NCBI RefSeq assembly: GCF_000613845.1
Contig: NZ_BAJT01000015.1
Span: 31,879-95,878 of the forward strand
DNA length: 64,000 nt
Reading direction: 5' to 3'
From: Asaia astilbis JCM 15831
GTDB lineage: Bacteria > Pseudomonadota > Alphaproteobacteria > Acetobacterales > Acetobacteraceae
Position numbers and translations under genes: made by a program. Below are positions 1-10,910 of the stretch, in pieces; position 1 is the first letter of the stretch, and each line of letters begins with the position of its first letter. The notes under the pieces are model-generated. The model was given only the letters and a program-made list of their open reading frames with translations. It was not told the origin of the DNA and searched no databases.

Positions 1-719
1 GAGGTGACCGCGACAAGGGCCGCCACCGGCACCGACGTGCCTTCAAGTACATCGGCCAGCCAGAGATGGAACGGCACGGCTGAAAGCTTGAAGAACATGC
101 CCGTCAAGACGAGGATCAATCCCATTGCGCCGATAATCGGCTCGGGAGCATGCGACAGATCAGGCGCAGCGAAACGTAGCGAGCCGGTCTCGGCGTAGAT
201 CAGCGCAAAGCCGAATACCATGACGGCCGAGGCCACACCCGAGAGGAGCAGATATTTCATTGCCGCTTCGCCTGCGTCCAGACGCGTGTTCCGAAACGCG
301 ATCAGACCGAGCAGGGCCAGACTGAGGGTTTCGAGCCCCAGGAAGAACGAGACGAAATGCACGGCCCCTGTCATGGCGACTGCACCCAAGGTGGAGAGCG
401 TCAGGAGCAGGAAATATTCGCTGTTGACGGTCGGATCGGCGCTGATGGCGCCATGACGCGACATCAGCACGATGGCCAGCGCAGAGAGAATGATGAGCGC
501 GCCCGCAAACGAAGCCCACGGATCGGGCGCGAAAAGAGGCATCGCGCCTGTCATGATCAGCACGGTCGGCATCATGATCGACGCAAGTGCGGCGACGAGT
601 ACCAGCACGCACAAAAGGGCATCACGAGCGACATGGCGCCGCCACGAGATGGCGGCCAGCTGCACGAGCCCCCCGAGGCAGAGCACCAGCACAGCATTAG
701 GAAGGAACGAGAAGGACAT
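1..719 (-). CDS. nuoN: NADH-quinone oxidoreductase subunit N (partial, cut by left edge)
   Basis: Membrane-arm antiporter-like subunit of respiratory complex I, which couples NADH oxidation to proton export. I translated the minus strand from the ATG at 719 to about position 180. It reads as one uninterrupted, strongly hydrophobic frame beginning MSFSFLPNAVLVLCLGG and containing a conserved-looking stretch FVSFFLGLETLSLALLGL, whose Glu matches the functional Glu of this family. The start overlaps the TAA stop of nuoM by one base (TAATG), which fixes it. About 240 of an expected roughly 480 residues are inside the window, and the C-terminal half lies beyond position 1. It is the last gene of the nuo operon. 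Confidence 0.95.
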   Translation of the reverse strand, partial: MSFSFLPNAVLVLCLGGLVQLAAISWRRHVARDALLCVLVLVAALASIMMPTVLIMTGAMPLFAPDPWASFAGALIILSALAIVLMSRHGAISADPTVNSEYFLLLTLSTLGAVAMTGAVHFVSFFLGLETLSLALLGLIAFRNTRLDAGEAAMKYLLLSGVASAVMVFGFALIYAETGSLRFAAPDLSHAPEPIIGAMGLILVLTGMFFKLSAVPFHLWLADVLEGTSVPVAALVAVT

Positions 720-2220
720 TACTGGGCCTGCTCCTGAGCGATGCTCGCGATATGGGGGCTCGCAGGAACTGAAAGATTCAGAACAGGCTGCGGGTAGACA
801 CCAAGCGCAAGGAGAAGAAGGGCCGCCACACCGAGAACGGCGATATGCGGCACGGAAGGCGCACCAAGCGGAGCGGCAACATCGGTCTTTTTCGGGCCGT
901 AGAAGACGCGGAACATCATCGTGAGCGAATAGACCGAGGAAAGAACCAGACCAGCCGCTGCAAAGAACGTCATGGTGTGGCTAACCTGCCAGGTGCCCAT
1001 CAGCACGAGGAACTCGCCAACGAAGTTACCCAGACCGGGCAGCCCGAGCGACGCCGCCGCAAAGAACATCGCCAGTGCCGAGAAACGCGGCATTGCGGGC
1101 CACAGACCGCCCATCTTGGACATGTCACGCGTGCCGAGGCGATCTTCCAGCAGACCTGCAATGACAAAGAGCGCGCCGGTGCTCAGACCATGCGCCACCA
1201 TCTGCGCGATTGCCCCTTCCATACCGATGCGCGTGCCCGAGAACACACCCAGCAGAATGAAGCCGAGATGGCTGATGGACGAATAGGCAATGAGGCGCTT
1301 GATGTCGTCCTGTGCGACGGCAAGCCAGGCGCAATAGAGAATACCAACGACACCGAGCGTCATGGCAAACGGCGCAAGATGGGTTGCCGCTTCAGGAAAG
1401 AGCATGACCACGAAGCGGATCAGGCCATATCCCCCGGTCTTGGCCAAGACGCCCGAAAGCAGAAGGCTGACCGCCGCGGGTGATGCGGCGTAGGTGTCGG
1501 GCAACCAGGCGTGAAAGGGCAGCATGGGCAGCTTCACCGCAAAAGCGATGAAGAACCCCAGCATCAGGATCGGCGCAATCGGTGCGATCAACGCTGTCTG
1601 CGAGAGCGCGAAGTAGTCGAAGGTGATGACATTGGTGCGCTGGGCATTGACGATCACCAGCCCCAGAATGGCCAGAAGCATCAGCAGGCCACTGCCCTGC
1701 GTAAACAGGAAGAATTTCAGCACGGCGCGCTGACGTCCGGCATCACCCCAAATCAGGATCAGCCCGAAAAGCGGCAGCAGCATCAGTTCCCAGAAGAAAA
1801 AGAACAGGAACAGATCTGTCGCCATGAACACGCCATTGATCCCGGCGACGGTCGCCAGAAGCAGGCAGTGAAACAATCCGGCGCGATCTGCCACGTTACG
1901 TGAGCTGAGCAGCGCGCAAGGCAGGGAGACCAGTGCGTTGAGCCAGAGCATGACCAGGCTCAACCCATCGAGATCAAACCGGATATTGATGCCGAGCATC
2001 GGCACCCAGGCCATGGAGAAATGGGCGAACCATCCCCCTGCCCCGGCACCATTGGCAAGGCTGCTAATCGTCACCTGAACGAGAAGAACCACCATCAGGG
2101 CCAGGGTGATCAGCGACGACACCCAGGCAGCGCGAGATGCACCTCGCAACCCGACAAGCCAGGCTGCGAGACCCCCGATGAAGGAAGAAGAACGAGAGCG
2201 GGAAGTGCCAACATCGTCAT
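719..2220 (-). CDS. nuoM: NADH-quinone oxidoreductase subunit M (one apparent frameshift near its start)
   Basis: Antiporter-like proton-pumping subunit of the complex I membrane arm. The body contains family signatures such as FFFFWELMLLPLF, with the TM5 Glu, and LPMLPFHAWLPDTY, with the Lys/His-bearing helix region. The expected start, MTMLALPALVLLP, is at 2220 and overlaps the nuoL stop as ATGA. It continues as FIGGLAAWLVGL only after a change of frame near 2181-2182, where TTT appears to have become TT. With one base restored the gene encodes 500 residues, close to the E. coli length of 509. A longer frame reaching 2365 also exists, but its N-terminal part is only a shadow of nuoL. The frameshift is probably a sequence error. 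Confidence 0.93.
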
Positions 2221-4048
2221 ACCGCCAGACAAAGAGCTGCAACCGTTCCTGCCGCGATCCAGCCAGCATAGCGACGCACCTGGCCGCTCTGCAGCTTCGC
2301 AACAGCATGTCCGCTGCCCTGTGTGAGGGCTGCAACCAGATCATAGAAACGATCGATAAAATCACGACGGTTCAGATGGGCAAGCACCATGAACGGCCGT
2401 ACGAAAACCCGGTCATACAGCGTATCGAAGCCCCAATCGGCACGCAGCGTGGCGATGGCGGGGCTTTCGGCTGCGACCGGCGCTTCGCCCTTGGGGCGCC
2501 ACAGCGTCCAGGCGATGGTCACACCGGCAATCGGCACGAGAGAGCCGAGAATGAGCAGGCTTGTATTATGCTCTTCGGGCAGGGCACCAAGGACAGGGGC
2601 CAGCAGGTTCGAGAAGATATGCACGTTTGCGATCACATCTGGCATTTCCATCCAGCCACCGCCAATGGCGAGCACGGACAGGATGGCCATCGGCAGCGCC
2701 ATGGCCATGCCCGACTTGCCGTGAGCATGGGTGCGATGATCGCCCCAGAACACGATGAACACGCAGCGGAAGATATAGATCGAGGTCAGGAACGCGCCGA
2801 ACAGCGCGCCAGCCCAGAAGATCGGGCTCAGCTCATACGCACTGCCAAGAATGAGCTCTTTCGAGAAATACCCGGCCGTGATCAACGGCAGACCGGCGAG
2901 AGCAGCCGAGCCCGCCAGGAACGCGGCGAACACCCAGGGCATATCCTTGCGCAGGCCACCCATCTTGAAGATGTTCTGCTCGTGATGCACGCGCAGGATA
3001 ATCGAACCTGCCGCCATGAAGAGCAGCGCCTTGAAGAAGGCATGGGTCACGAGATGGAACATGGCTGCATGCCAGGCGCCACACCCGAGAGCCAGATACA
3101 TATAACCGAGCTGACTCATGGTGGAATAAGCGAGGATGCGCTTGATATCGGTCTGAACCAGCGCACTTCCTGCTGCGAGCAGGATGGTGACAAAACCAAC
3201 GATGGCGCAGGCCAGCATGGCGAGTGGCGTCAGGACAAACAGCCCATGCAGACGCGCCAGCAGATAAACACCGGCCGTGACCATGGTTGCAGCATGGATA
3301 AGGGCCGAGACGGGCGTCGGGCCCGCCATGGCATCCGGCAACCAGGTCTGCAGCGGCACCTGAGCTGATTTGGCCATCGCGCCACCCAGAAGCAGGAACA
3401 TGCCCAATGTCAGCAGACGGGGGTCTGCATGCGGGCCGACTGCGAGAAGCGTCGGAATATCCAGCGAACCGACAGCCGTTGCCATCAGCAGCATGCCGAG
3501 CAGGAACAGCGCATCGCCAACGCGGGTAACCACGAAGGCCTTGCGGGCTGCGATGGCATTAGCCTGCTCGCCGTACCAGAAGCCGATCAGCAGATAAGAG
3601 CAGAGACCCACCCTTCCCAGCCGATGAACACACCCAGCAGATCCGACGCCAGCACCAGCAGCAGCATGGAGGCAACGAACAGCGTCATATAGGTGAAGAA
3701 CCGGGCAATATCCGGATCGTCATACATATAGGCGCAGGCATAGACGAGGATGAGGAAGCCGACGCAGGAGACGACCAGCATCATGACCAGCGAGAGCCGG
3801 TCGAGCGTGAGCGCGATCTGAGCGTTGAAAGAGCCCACATTCATCCAGTTCCACAGCACGACGTGCAGCGAACCGAGAGAGTCGGGACCAGACAGAAAGC
3901 TTGAGGCCGAGATGACAGCGAAAAAGGCGCAAAGACCCATTCCTGCGCCGACGAGCAGCGTCGTCGCCCGTGCGGGCAGCTTTCCGCCGGTCAGCATCAG
4001 AATGATGGAGACCGCAAGCGGACAGAGAATGACAAGAGGAAGCAACAT
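2217..4048 (-). CDS. nuoL: NADH-quinone oxidoreductase subunit L (one apparent frameshift)
   Basis: Distal proton-pumping subunit of complex I. The first part runs from ATG 4048 (MLLPLVILCPLAVS) to DLLGVFIGWEG. The second resumes as GLCSYLLIGFWYGEQ and holds the antiporter motif KSAQVPLQTWLPDAM and the long C-terminal region. The nearly invariant GWEGVGLCSY is split at 3611-3613, where GGGG appears as GGG. Adding one base gives 610 residues, against 613 in E. coli. GTG 4054 is an alternative start two codons upstream. The stop overlaps the nuoM start. Because the break falls in the most conserved motif of the subunit and in a homopolymer, it is more likely an error than real inactivation. Confidence 0.93.
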
Positions 4049-4058
4049 AGCCACGAGA

Positions 4059-4370
4059 CTAACCCCCCAGACGGTTGCCGGTATCGGCATCAAGCGTGGA
4101 GCGTCCGGCAGCATGCAGGCGCAGGATGATGGCCAGACCGACAGCGGATTCCGCTGCAGCAAAAGCCACGACCATCATGAACATCACCTGGCCATCGGCC
4201 ATGTGCCAGCGATTGCCCGCCGCAATAAAGGCGAGGCAGGCCGCGTTCAGCATGATTTCGGTCGACATCAGCATGAAGAGCAGATTGCGACGCACGAGGA
4301 CGCCGAGGGCTCCGAGCGAAAAGAGAATGACAGCGACAATGAGCGCGCCATTGGGATCGGCAGCAGTCAT
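4059..4370 (-). CDS. nuoK: NADH-quinone oxidoreductase subunit K
   Basis: Small MrpC-like membrane subunit of complex I, 103 residues with three predicted transmembrane helices. It carries the two buried glutamates expected in helices 2 and 3: one in [16 protein letters not shown] and one in [16 protein letters not shown]. Both are needed for proton translocation in the family. It starts one base after the nuoJ stop and ends 11 bases before the nuoL ATG, so it sits inside the tightly packed operon. The length equals the usual 100-103 residues and no disruption is visible. Confidence 0.97.
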   Translation of the reverse strand: MTAADPNGALIVAVILFSLGALGVLVRRNLLFMLMSTEIMLNAACLAFIAAGNRWHMADGQVMFMMVVAFAAAESAVGLAIILRLHAAGRSTLDADTGNRLGG

Positions 4371-4371
4371 A

Positions 4372-4875
4372 TCAGGATTTTCCTCCGATCCGGCGCCCGA
4401 TGTGATAGGCGCTCACAAGTCCTGCCAGCAGCAGGAACGAGGAAAGCTCGACGGTCAGGATATACGGGCCATAAAGGCAAAGACCGACCGCCTTGGGACC
4501 GATCGGGGCACCAACCGTGCCCACCGTCATGGTGTTGTGGCTCAGGCCGTAAACCAGAAGCCCCATCAGCAGGACGGAGATCACGCCGGGGCCCACCCAG
4601 GCCCCACCGGCAAACCAACCCTTCTCACGCATCTGGTCCGGCTGTCCGAGGTTGATCATCATCACGACGAAAACGAACAGCACCATGATGGCACCGGCAT
4701 AGACGATGATTTCGAGCATGGCTGCGAAGGGCGCCCCGAGCTGCTCGAACATGCAGGCCAGAGCCAGAAGAGACACGACAAGATAGAGCAGGCCGTGCAC
4801 CGGAATTGTGCGGGTGATTGCCAACGCGGTCGCGCCGATGGCAATCAATCCATAGAGTTCAAGCATGATATTCAT
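4372..4875 (-). CDS. nuoJ: NADH-quinone oxidoreductase subunit J
   Basis: Membrane subunit of complex I, 167 residues and about five hydrophobic segments. The segment [20 protein letters not shown] contains the conserved helix 3 with its central pi-bulge Tyr/Gly region, typical of NuoJ. The start at 4875 follows the nuoI stop (4878-4880) by two bases. The stop is followed by the nuoK start within one base. Its C-terminal part, a hydrophobic segment ending in a charged tail, agrees with E. coli NuoJ (184 residues). No frameshift was found. Confidence 0.95.
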   Translation of the reverse strand: MNIMLELYGLIAIGATALAITRTIPVHGLLYLVVSLLALACMFEQLGAPFAAMLEIIVYAGAIMVLFVFVVMMINLGQPDQMREKGWFAGGAWVGPGVISVLLMGLLVYGLSHNTMTVGTVGAPIGPKAVGLCLYGPYILTVELSSFLLLAGLVSAYHIGRRIGGKS

Positions 4876-4877
4876 GA

Positions 4878-5390
4878 TCAGGGCATCAGCGCATGAATAT
4901 CGACAGGCTTGGCTTCATTTTCGGCTTCACCTTTATTCTTGCCCGGGATCTTGAGCCCCGAAACATTATAGAAGCTGTAATCATGTACCTTGCCGGGTCC
5001 GCTGATCAGGAGGTCTTCCTTCTCGTAAACCAGGTTCTGGCGCACATATTCGCTCATCTCGAAATCGGGAGTGAGCTGGATGGCGTAGGTCGGGCAGGCC
5101 TCTTCACAAAAGCCGCAGAAAATGCAGCGTGAGAAGTTGATCTGGAAGAATTCGGGATACCAGCGTCCTTCCTTCTCGCCCTTTTGCAGGCTGATGCAAT
5201 CGACCGGGCATGCCGCGGCACAAAGATTGCAGGCCACACAGCGCTCCTCGCCGCTGGGATCGCGGGTCAGAACGATACGACCGCGATAGCGGGGGGACAG
5301 ATACGGTTTGACGTCCGGATACTGCACCGTTTCATTGCGATGAAACATGTGCAGGAACGTCATCCATATGGTGCGGAGAATACCGAGCAT
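4878..5390 (-). CDS. nuoI: NADH-quinone oxidoreductase subunit I (2x[4Fe-4S] ferredoxin)
   Basis: Peripheral-arm subunit that passes electrons through clusters N6a and N6b towards the quinone site. Two complete [4Fe-4S] motifs are visible, [12 protein letters not shown] and [12 protein letters not shown], at roughly residues 50-65 and 90-105. An amphipathic N-terminus ([19 protein letters not shown]) precedes them, as is usual for NuoI. The length of 170 residues matches the family (E. coli 180). It lies between nuoH and nuoJ in the canonical order, with 13 bases between its start and the nuoH stop. Confidence 0.97.
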   Translation of the reverse strand: MLGILRTIWMTFLHMFHRNETVQYPDVKPYLSPRYRGRIVLTRDPSGEERCVACNLCAAACPVDCISLQKGEKEGRWYPEFFQINFSRCIFCGFCEEACPTYAIQLTPDFEMSEYVRQNLVYEKEDLLISGPGKVHDYSFYNVSGLKIPGKNKGEAENEAKPVDIHALMP

Positions 5391-5403
5391 GGCGCGCCCC
5401 CTC

Positions 5404-6365
5404 TCAGACGCCCGCGCGCAGCAGAATGACCGCGCCGGTAACCAGAATGTTGAGCAGAGACAGCGGCAGCAGCACCTTCCAGCCGAAAGACATCAGCTGG
5501 TCGTAGCGGGGACGCGGCAGCGCTGCACGCAGGAGAATGTAAAAGCAGATCAGCAGGAAGACCTTGATCGCAAACCACAGGATCGGCGGCAGGAACGGAC
5601 CGTGCCATCCACCCAGATAAAGCGTGGTGATCAAGGCAGAGCTGAGCGCAACGCCAGCATATTCAGCGAGATAGAACAGACCGAATTTCATGCCGGAATA
5701 TTCGGTATGAAACCCTGCACCGATCTCGTTTTCACCTTCGGGAAAGTCGAAAGGCAGACGATGCGTCTCGGCAATACCTGCAAGCAGGAAGATCACCGCA
5801 CCAACGCATTGCGGGATAATGAACCAGCAATTTGTCTGTGCCTCGACGATGTCACGGATGCTGAACGAGCCGGCCGCCATGACGACGCCCATGACCGAAA
5901 GCCCCATGAAGACCTCGTACGAGATCATCTGGGCTGCGGCACGCATGCCGCCGAGCAGGGCGTATTTATTGTTTGAAGACCACCCGGCGAGGACGACCGA
6001 ATAGACACCCAAACCCAGCATACCGAAGACGAAAAGCAGACCGACATTCAAATCGCCTGCAACACTCCAGATGGGTGTAATCGGCACAACGCCGAAGCAG
6101 AGCAGCACTGCCATGAAGCCGATGATCGGGGCGATGAGGAAAACCCATTTATCGGCGAAAGGCGGGATCCAGTCCTGCTTGAACAGCATTTTCATCGCAT
6201 CGGCGATGATCTGGAACAGACCGAACGGCCCGACGCGGTTCGGACCGGGACGATCCTGGAACACGCCGAGAAGACGCCGCTCCAGTGTCGTCGAGAGCGC
6301 TGCGACGCGAGAACGCCAAAGACGGTCACGACGATCACAAGAATTGGCCACACGATGGGCATCAT
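5404..6365 (-). CDS. nuoH: NADH-quinone oxidoreductase subunit H (one apparent frameshift near its start)
   Basis: Membrane subunit forming the quinone-binding chamber with NuoB and NuoD. The expected N-terminus [19 protein letters not shown] starts at ATG 6365, overlapping the nuoG stop as ATGA. It continues as [19 protein letters not shown] only after a frame change at about 6305-6310. The body contains the signature [16 protein letters not shown], and later [23 protein letters not shown] with the conserved acidic quinone-channel loop. One restored base gives 320 residues, against 325 in E. coli. A frame extending upstream of 6365 in the nuoG region is spurious. Confidence 0.93.
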
Positions 6366-9073
6366 ACCGCGCTCTCCGTTCCAATACGCTCGGCAGGCGC
6401 CGTGATTTCAAGAGAGACCCAGCCCGGCGTGGACCAGGAGCGCGACACCATATGCGGGGGGCAGGTTGCCACCCCTTCCGGCAGGCTCGGATCGGAGACG
6501 GCGTCAACAGTGCAGAGCTCGCCGTTCAGGGACAGACGAACCTGCGCCCCCTTGGCAACCGCCCCGCCGACACGAACCACGGCTGGTGCCGCACGATCTG
6601 CGATCGGCTGGGACATCATGCTCATTTCATCAGTTCCGAAGACGCGGGCCTCTGGCAAAAGCATGAACTGACCGGCACGCGGCGCGAAAGCCGACGGCAC
6701 ATCCATGGCATAAGATCCGGCGGCGTTGGCAATGCCTTCAACCAGACGGACGCCACAATCACCGCCGCGCATCTTGCCGCCAATCTCCTGCTGGAAGCGG
6801 TTCAAGGACTGCTCCGAGTTCCAGCCCGGCACCTGATAGAACGGCACAAGCGTGCCGGGCATGTCGGTGCCGTAGGAGCCCTCCATCGTGGAATGCAACG
6901 GCGTATCGGGCGAAGCTGGCGGCGGAATGTCGCGCACGCTGATATTGGCGCGGATCGCCGTGCGTCCGCTGACACGATGGGTCTGGCTCCTCAGAGGAAT
7001 GCCCTCGAGCGTGTAATCCGAGCTGGGTGCAGCTTCAGGGATCCTGGCAAAAACGGGCAGTGTCGCCGCAATTTCCGCAATCAGATCGTCCAGCTTGCTC
7101 CAGGGCTTCACATGGTCAAAGCCTGCCGCTTGGGCCAGATCAGCGATCCAGCGCCAGCCCGCCTGAAGCGGCGCGTCGGGATAGACGACCTGGAAGAAAC
7201 GCTGAGCACGGCCCTCTGCGCTGACCAGTGTGCCATCCGTCTCGGAATAGGCTGCCGAGGGGAAAGTGATCTGGGAGCGGATCGCCGTCGGGGTAACCGA
7301 GTGATCGAGCACAACGAGATTAGCTGCTCCCCCGGTCACAGTGTCGAACGCTGCCTTGTCGAGACGACGGCTCAAATCATTTTCGAGCACGATCAGCGTC
7401 GAACCAGCTGCACGAGATGCGATCTCATCAAGAGACAGCCCCCCCATAAGCGCGAGGCCCATAGAGTTGGCTTCTGGCAGGACAAAGCTGAGGAGCGGTG
7501 CCTTGCCCTTGGCCGCGAGCGCCGAAGCGATGTTGGCTGTCGCCTGAAGCAGGGCGGCCGAGGCATATTGCAGACCGGAAACCAGAAGCGGCTTTTCAGC
7601 AGCCAGCAGGGCGTCGGCAATGCGCGATGCCGAGGCGGCTTCGCTTTCGGTCAGGCCGGCAACATCCGGTGCGGAGTCATCGATGCGATGCGCAATTGCA
7701 AATCCAAGACGCGCCGCGTCTTCAGGCATGGTCCGAATGGGATCCTGTGCGAACCCATCCAGATCGGTCACTGTCGGGGAGACCAGGAACAGCGGCGAAA
7801 CCGTATCCTGACCGAGCGTACGCACGGAGGCATCCATCCAGTGCGGGACGCGTGCCTGATCTGCTGCCTTGTTAAAGGCCGTGCGCTTGATCTGGCGCAG
7901 CGCGAGACTCATGCGCGGCGACGTTGCCGCAACATCTTCACCCAGGATCAGCGCACCGTCCGAGGTTTCCATCTCCTGCATGGTCGCGATCCGAGCCGCG
8001 CTCGTGCTCATCAGCGAAACCGCCAGTTTGACAAGGCTATGCTGGGGTTCGGCCATGCCGGTGGAGAAGTTTTCTTCTCCAACCAGCTTGCGCAGCGCGT
8101 AATTCGATTCAAGCGACGCACGCGGTGAGCCGATACCCACCAGCTTGCCCGCATTGGCGATCTTGCCGAAATGATCGAGCGCTGCCTGTGCCGGAACCGG
8201 CGTCATGTCACCATTGATGACGTAGCCTGCCGAGCGCAGACGCGTGGGCGCATTGACCCAGCCATGCCCGAAACGACCGCGATCGCAGAGGAAATAGCGG
8301 TTTACTTCGTCGTTGTAGCGGTTGAGCGTCCGACGAACCTTGCCTGCGCGCTCGTTGATGATCGTGTTGCACCCCGTCGCACAGTTCGAGCACACGGAAG
8401 GTGCTCCACGCATGTCCCATTTGCGGCTGTACATTTTCGAGAACGGCTTGTCGGTGAAGACACCTGTCGGGCAGACCTCGATCAGGTTGCCGGAGAAGGG
8501 GCTTTCCAGCGTACCGCTCTCATGACGACCGAAATAGACGTTGTTATGCGAGGCAAATACGCCCAGATCCTCGCCGCCCGCATAGTCACGGTAAAAGCGC
8601 ACGCAGCGATAGCAGGAGATGCAGCGGTTCATTTCGTGTTTCACGAAAGGACCGAGTTCCTGATTGTTATGGGTGCGCTTGTCGAAGCGATAGCGACGCT
8701 CGCGATGACCGGTCATGACGGTCATGTCCTGAAGATGGCACTCGCCACCTTCTTCGCAGACCGGGCAGTCATGAGGATGGTTGGTCATCAGCCACTCGAC
8801 GACCTCACCCCGGAACTCCTTGGCTTCCGGATCGTCGACCGAGAAAATGGCGCCCTCGGTCACGGGCGTCATGCAGGCCATGACGATACGGCCGCGCGTA
8901 TCATCGGCGTTGGCGTATTGCTTGACCGCACATTGGCGGCAGGCGCCAACCGAGCCGAGCTCGGGATGCCAGCAGAAATAAGGCAGGTCTTTTCCTGCTT
9001 CGAGACAGGCCTGCAGAAGGTTCACGTCAGTGCGTGCTTCAACCTCGCGGCCGTCGATTACGATTTTTGCCAT
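6362..9073 (-). CDS. nuoG: NADH-quinone oxidoreductase subunit G
   Basis: Large iron-sulfur subunit of the NADH dehydrogenase module, 903 residues (E. coli 908). An N-terminal [2Fe-2S] ferredoxin domain ([21 protein letters not shown]) is followed by the His/Cys motif [17 protein letters not shown] and further cluster ligands [10 protein letters not shown]. It also holds the N7 motif CSNCATGCN, with a fourth Cys 27 residues on. N7 is typical of E. coli-type NuoG. The remainder is a molybdopterin-oxidoreductase-like fold without a cofactor. I chose ATG 9073 ([13 protein letters not shown]) because TTAGGAGG sits just upstream. The same frame stays open into nuoF because of indels there, but that extension belongs to nuoF. 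Confidence 0.96.
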   Translation of the reverse strand: MAKIVIDGREVEARTDVNLLQACLEAGKDLPYFCWHPELGSVGACRQCAVKQYANADDTRGRIVMACMTPVTEGAIFSVDDPEAKEFRGEVVEWLMTNHPHDCPVCEEGGECHLQDMTVMTGHRERRYRFDKRTHNNQELGPFVKHEMNRCISCYRCVRFYRDYAGGEDLGVFASHNNVYFGRHESGTLESPFSGNLIEVCPTGVFTDKPFSKMYSRKWDMRGAPSVCSNCATGCNTIINERAGKVRRTLNRYNDEVNRYFLCDRGRFGHGWVNAPTRLRSAGYVINGDMTPVPAQAALDHFGKIANAGKLVGIGSPRASLESNYALRKLVGEENFSTGMAEPQHSLVKLAVSLMSTSAARIATMQEMETSDGALILGEDVAATSPRMSLALRQIKRTAFNKAADQARVPHWMDASVRTLGQDTVSPLFLVSPTVTDLDGFAQDPIRTMPEDAARLGFAIAHRIDDSAPDVAGLTESEAASASRIADALLAAEKPLLVSGLQYASAALLQATANIASALAAKGKAPLLSFVLPEANSMGLALMGGLSLDEIASRAAGSTLIVLENDLSRRLDKAAFDTVTGGAANLVVLDHSVTPTAIRSQITFPSAAYSETDGTLVSAEGRAQRFFQVVYPDAPLQAGWRWIADLAQAAGFDHVKPWSKLDDLIAEIAATLPVFARIPEAAPSSDYTLEGIPLRSQTHRVSGRTAIRANISVRDIPPPASPDTPLHSTMEGSYGTDMPGTLVPFYQVPGWNSEQSLNRFQQEIGGKMRGGDCGVRLVEGIANAAGSYAMDVPSAFAPRAGQFMLLPEARVFGTDEMSMMSQPIADRAAPAVVRVGGAVAKGAQVRLSLNGELCTVDAVSDPSLPEGVATCPPHMVSRSWSTPGWVSLEITAPAERIGTESAV

Positions 9074-9086
9074 CGGGCCGTACCTC

Positions 9087-10401
9087 CTAAGCCGCCTGCC
9101 TGCGGCGCCGCTCTCTGCGGTGCCGGGGGTGGGCTTGCTGACAAGTCGCTGGAAATCTTCGGCGAACATCTTCAGGCCGCTGGCCAGAGGCGCGATCGCG
9201 CCCGGTGCATGGGCGCAGAATGTACGCCCCATCGGACCGATCAGACGGGCTGCATCGTGGAGGCGTTCGATATCCTCCGGCGTGCCCCGTCCCTCTTCGA
9301 TGGCAATCAAAAGACGCTCGACCCAGGGCAGGCCGTCACGACAGGGCGTGCACCAGCCACAGGATTCCTGCGCAAAGAAATGCTCGAGATTGCGGATCAT
9401 CCGATCGGGCTGGTCTTGTCATCGAGCAGAATGGCCAGACCCGTGCCGAGGCGACTGCCCGCCTTCTCCGGTGTCGGATAATCCATGATGATGTCGGCAT
9501 GTTCGGCACCGAGAAACGCCGTCGAGGCGCCACCGGGCAGGAAGGCCCGCAGCTTGTACCCGTCCTGCATGCCGCCTGCGCATTCGTTCAGGATCACGCC
9601 GAGCGAGGTGCCGAGCGGCAGTTCGAACACGCCCGGACGCTTGGCACGACCGCTGACACCGTAAAGCTTGGTTCCGCCATCGACGCAGGCACTCAGCCCC
9701 AGATACCACTCGGTGCCATTGGCCAGGATATGGGGAATATTGCTGAAGGTCTCGATGTTATTGACGACCGTCGGCGCGCCCCACAAACCACCGATCTGCG
9801 GGAACGGTGGCTTGGCACGCGGATTGGCACGACGGCCTTCCAGCGCCGTGATCAAGGCCGTTTCCTCACCGCAGATGTAACGACCGGCGGAAGGATGAAC
9901 GTGCAGATCGAAATCGAAACCCGAGCCAAGGATATTCTCGCCCAGGAACCCGGCTTCACGCGCCTGAATGACCGCCTGCTGCAGACGCTCCAGACCCAGA
10001 TGATACTCGCCACGCAGAAAGATGATGCCGTGCCGTGCCTGAATGGCGTAGGCCGAGATGATCATCCCTTCGATCAGCTGAAGCGGATTGCCTTCAACAA
10101 GAATACGATCCTTGAACGTACCCGGCTCCATCTCGTCACCATTGGCGACGATGTATTTGAGACGGTCTTTTGAGGATTCCTTGGGGACGAAGCTCCACTT
10201 CATGCCGGTGCTGAAGCCAGCACCGCCACGACCGCGCAGCTTCGAGTCCGTCACCTCGGTGATGATTTCAGCGGGGCTCATGCCAAGCGCACGGCGCAGA
10301 CCGCGCCAGCCGCCTTTCTTGTCGTAACCAGCCGGATCGAGCGGCGTCTCGCGATTGACGAGCGCCAGAAGCGGCTGTTTTTCGGGGTTGAGACCTGTCA
10401 T
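9087..10401 (-). CDS. nuoF: NADH-quinone oxidoreductase subunit F (two apparent frameshifts)
   Basis: Flavoprotein that binds NADH, FMN and cluster N3. The N-terminal part carries the FMN/NADH glycine-rich loop LRGRGGAGFSTGMKWSF and GDEMEPGTFKDR. It stops at 9397 after DDKTSPIG. The remaining conserved portion, NLEHFFAQESCGWCTPCRDG with the N3 cysteines, follows in another frame. That frame does not reach a stop before nuoG. A TAG at 9087-9089, preceded by codons for RQAA in the third frame, fits as the natural end. Assuming two missing bases (9397-9402 and roughly 9090-9130) gives 438 residues, against 445 in E. coli. The start overlaps the nuoE stop (TGATG). GTG 10404 is an alternative. Confidence 0.88.
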
Positions 10402-10910
10402 CACTTCTTCCTCGCCCGAATGTCGTCGATGATGCCGTCAATATCTTCCGGACGGACCGGGCCGTAGAGGTCCTTGCCAACCAGCATCGCCGGGGCATGG
10501 TCACAGTGACCGAGGCAGACGATCGGCAGGACGGTGAAGTCACCATCGGGCGTCGTCTCGCCCATCTTCACACCCAGCTTCTTGCAGAGGCGCTCGCGTG
10601 TCTGTTCGGCGCCCATGATGTAGCAGGAGACGGAGTCACAGAGCATGACCACGTTTTTGCCGACCGGCTTGCGAAACAGCAGATTGAAATAGGTGGCGAT
10701 ACCATCCAGATCGGCCTGGGACATGCCCAGAACCCGTGCCGTGTGGGCCAGATGCGCGTCATTGATCCACCCGAAGCGCTCCTGCACCAGACGCAGCGCT
10801 TCAATTGCTGCGCCGCGCGGGTGATGCTCGTGGGCTGCCATGTCGATGAAGGTATCGACGAGATCCTGAGGGAGTTCGGCGTCCTGCGCCGTAAGGTCAG
10901 CGGTCGACAT
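10401..10910 (-). CDS. nuoE: NADH-quinone oxidoreductase subunit E
   Basis: Thioredoxin-fold [2Fe-2S] subunit (cluster N1a) of the NADH dehydrogenase module, 169 residues. The four ligands lie in [10 protein letters not shown] and CLGHCDHAP, in the family order and spacing. The N-terminal helical part ([20 protein letters not shown]) is typical of NuoE. Its start overlaps the end of nuoCD by 14 bases, and its stop overlaps the nuoF start, so the three are translationally coupled. E. coli NuoE has 166 residues. Confidence 0.97.
   Translation of the reverse strand: MSTADLTAQDAELPQDLVDTFIDMAAHEHHPRGAAIEALRLVQERFGWINDAHLAHTARVLGMSQADLDGIATYFNLLFRKPVGKNVVMLCDSVSCYIMGAEQTRERLCKKLGVKMGETTPDGDFTVLPIVCLGHCDHAPAMLVGKDLYGPVRPEDIDGIIDDIRARKK

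Noticed and set aside
9397..9400. ATGA overlap at the nuoF break read as two naturally split genes
   Set aside because: The cluster N3 cysteines lie in the second piece and no relative splits NuoF there. A missing base explains the break and a normal total length better.
6071..10173. Long open frames on the plus strand opposite nuoG and nuoF (up to 685 codons)
   Set aside because: They are the antisense shadow of GC-rich codons in real genes. Their proteins are Arg/His-rich without any family resemblance, and both strands cannot be coding at this conservation.
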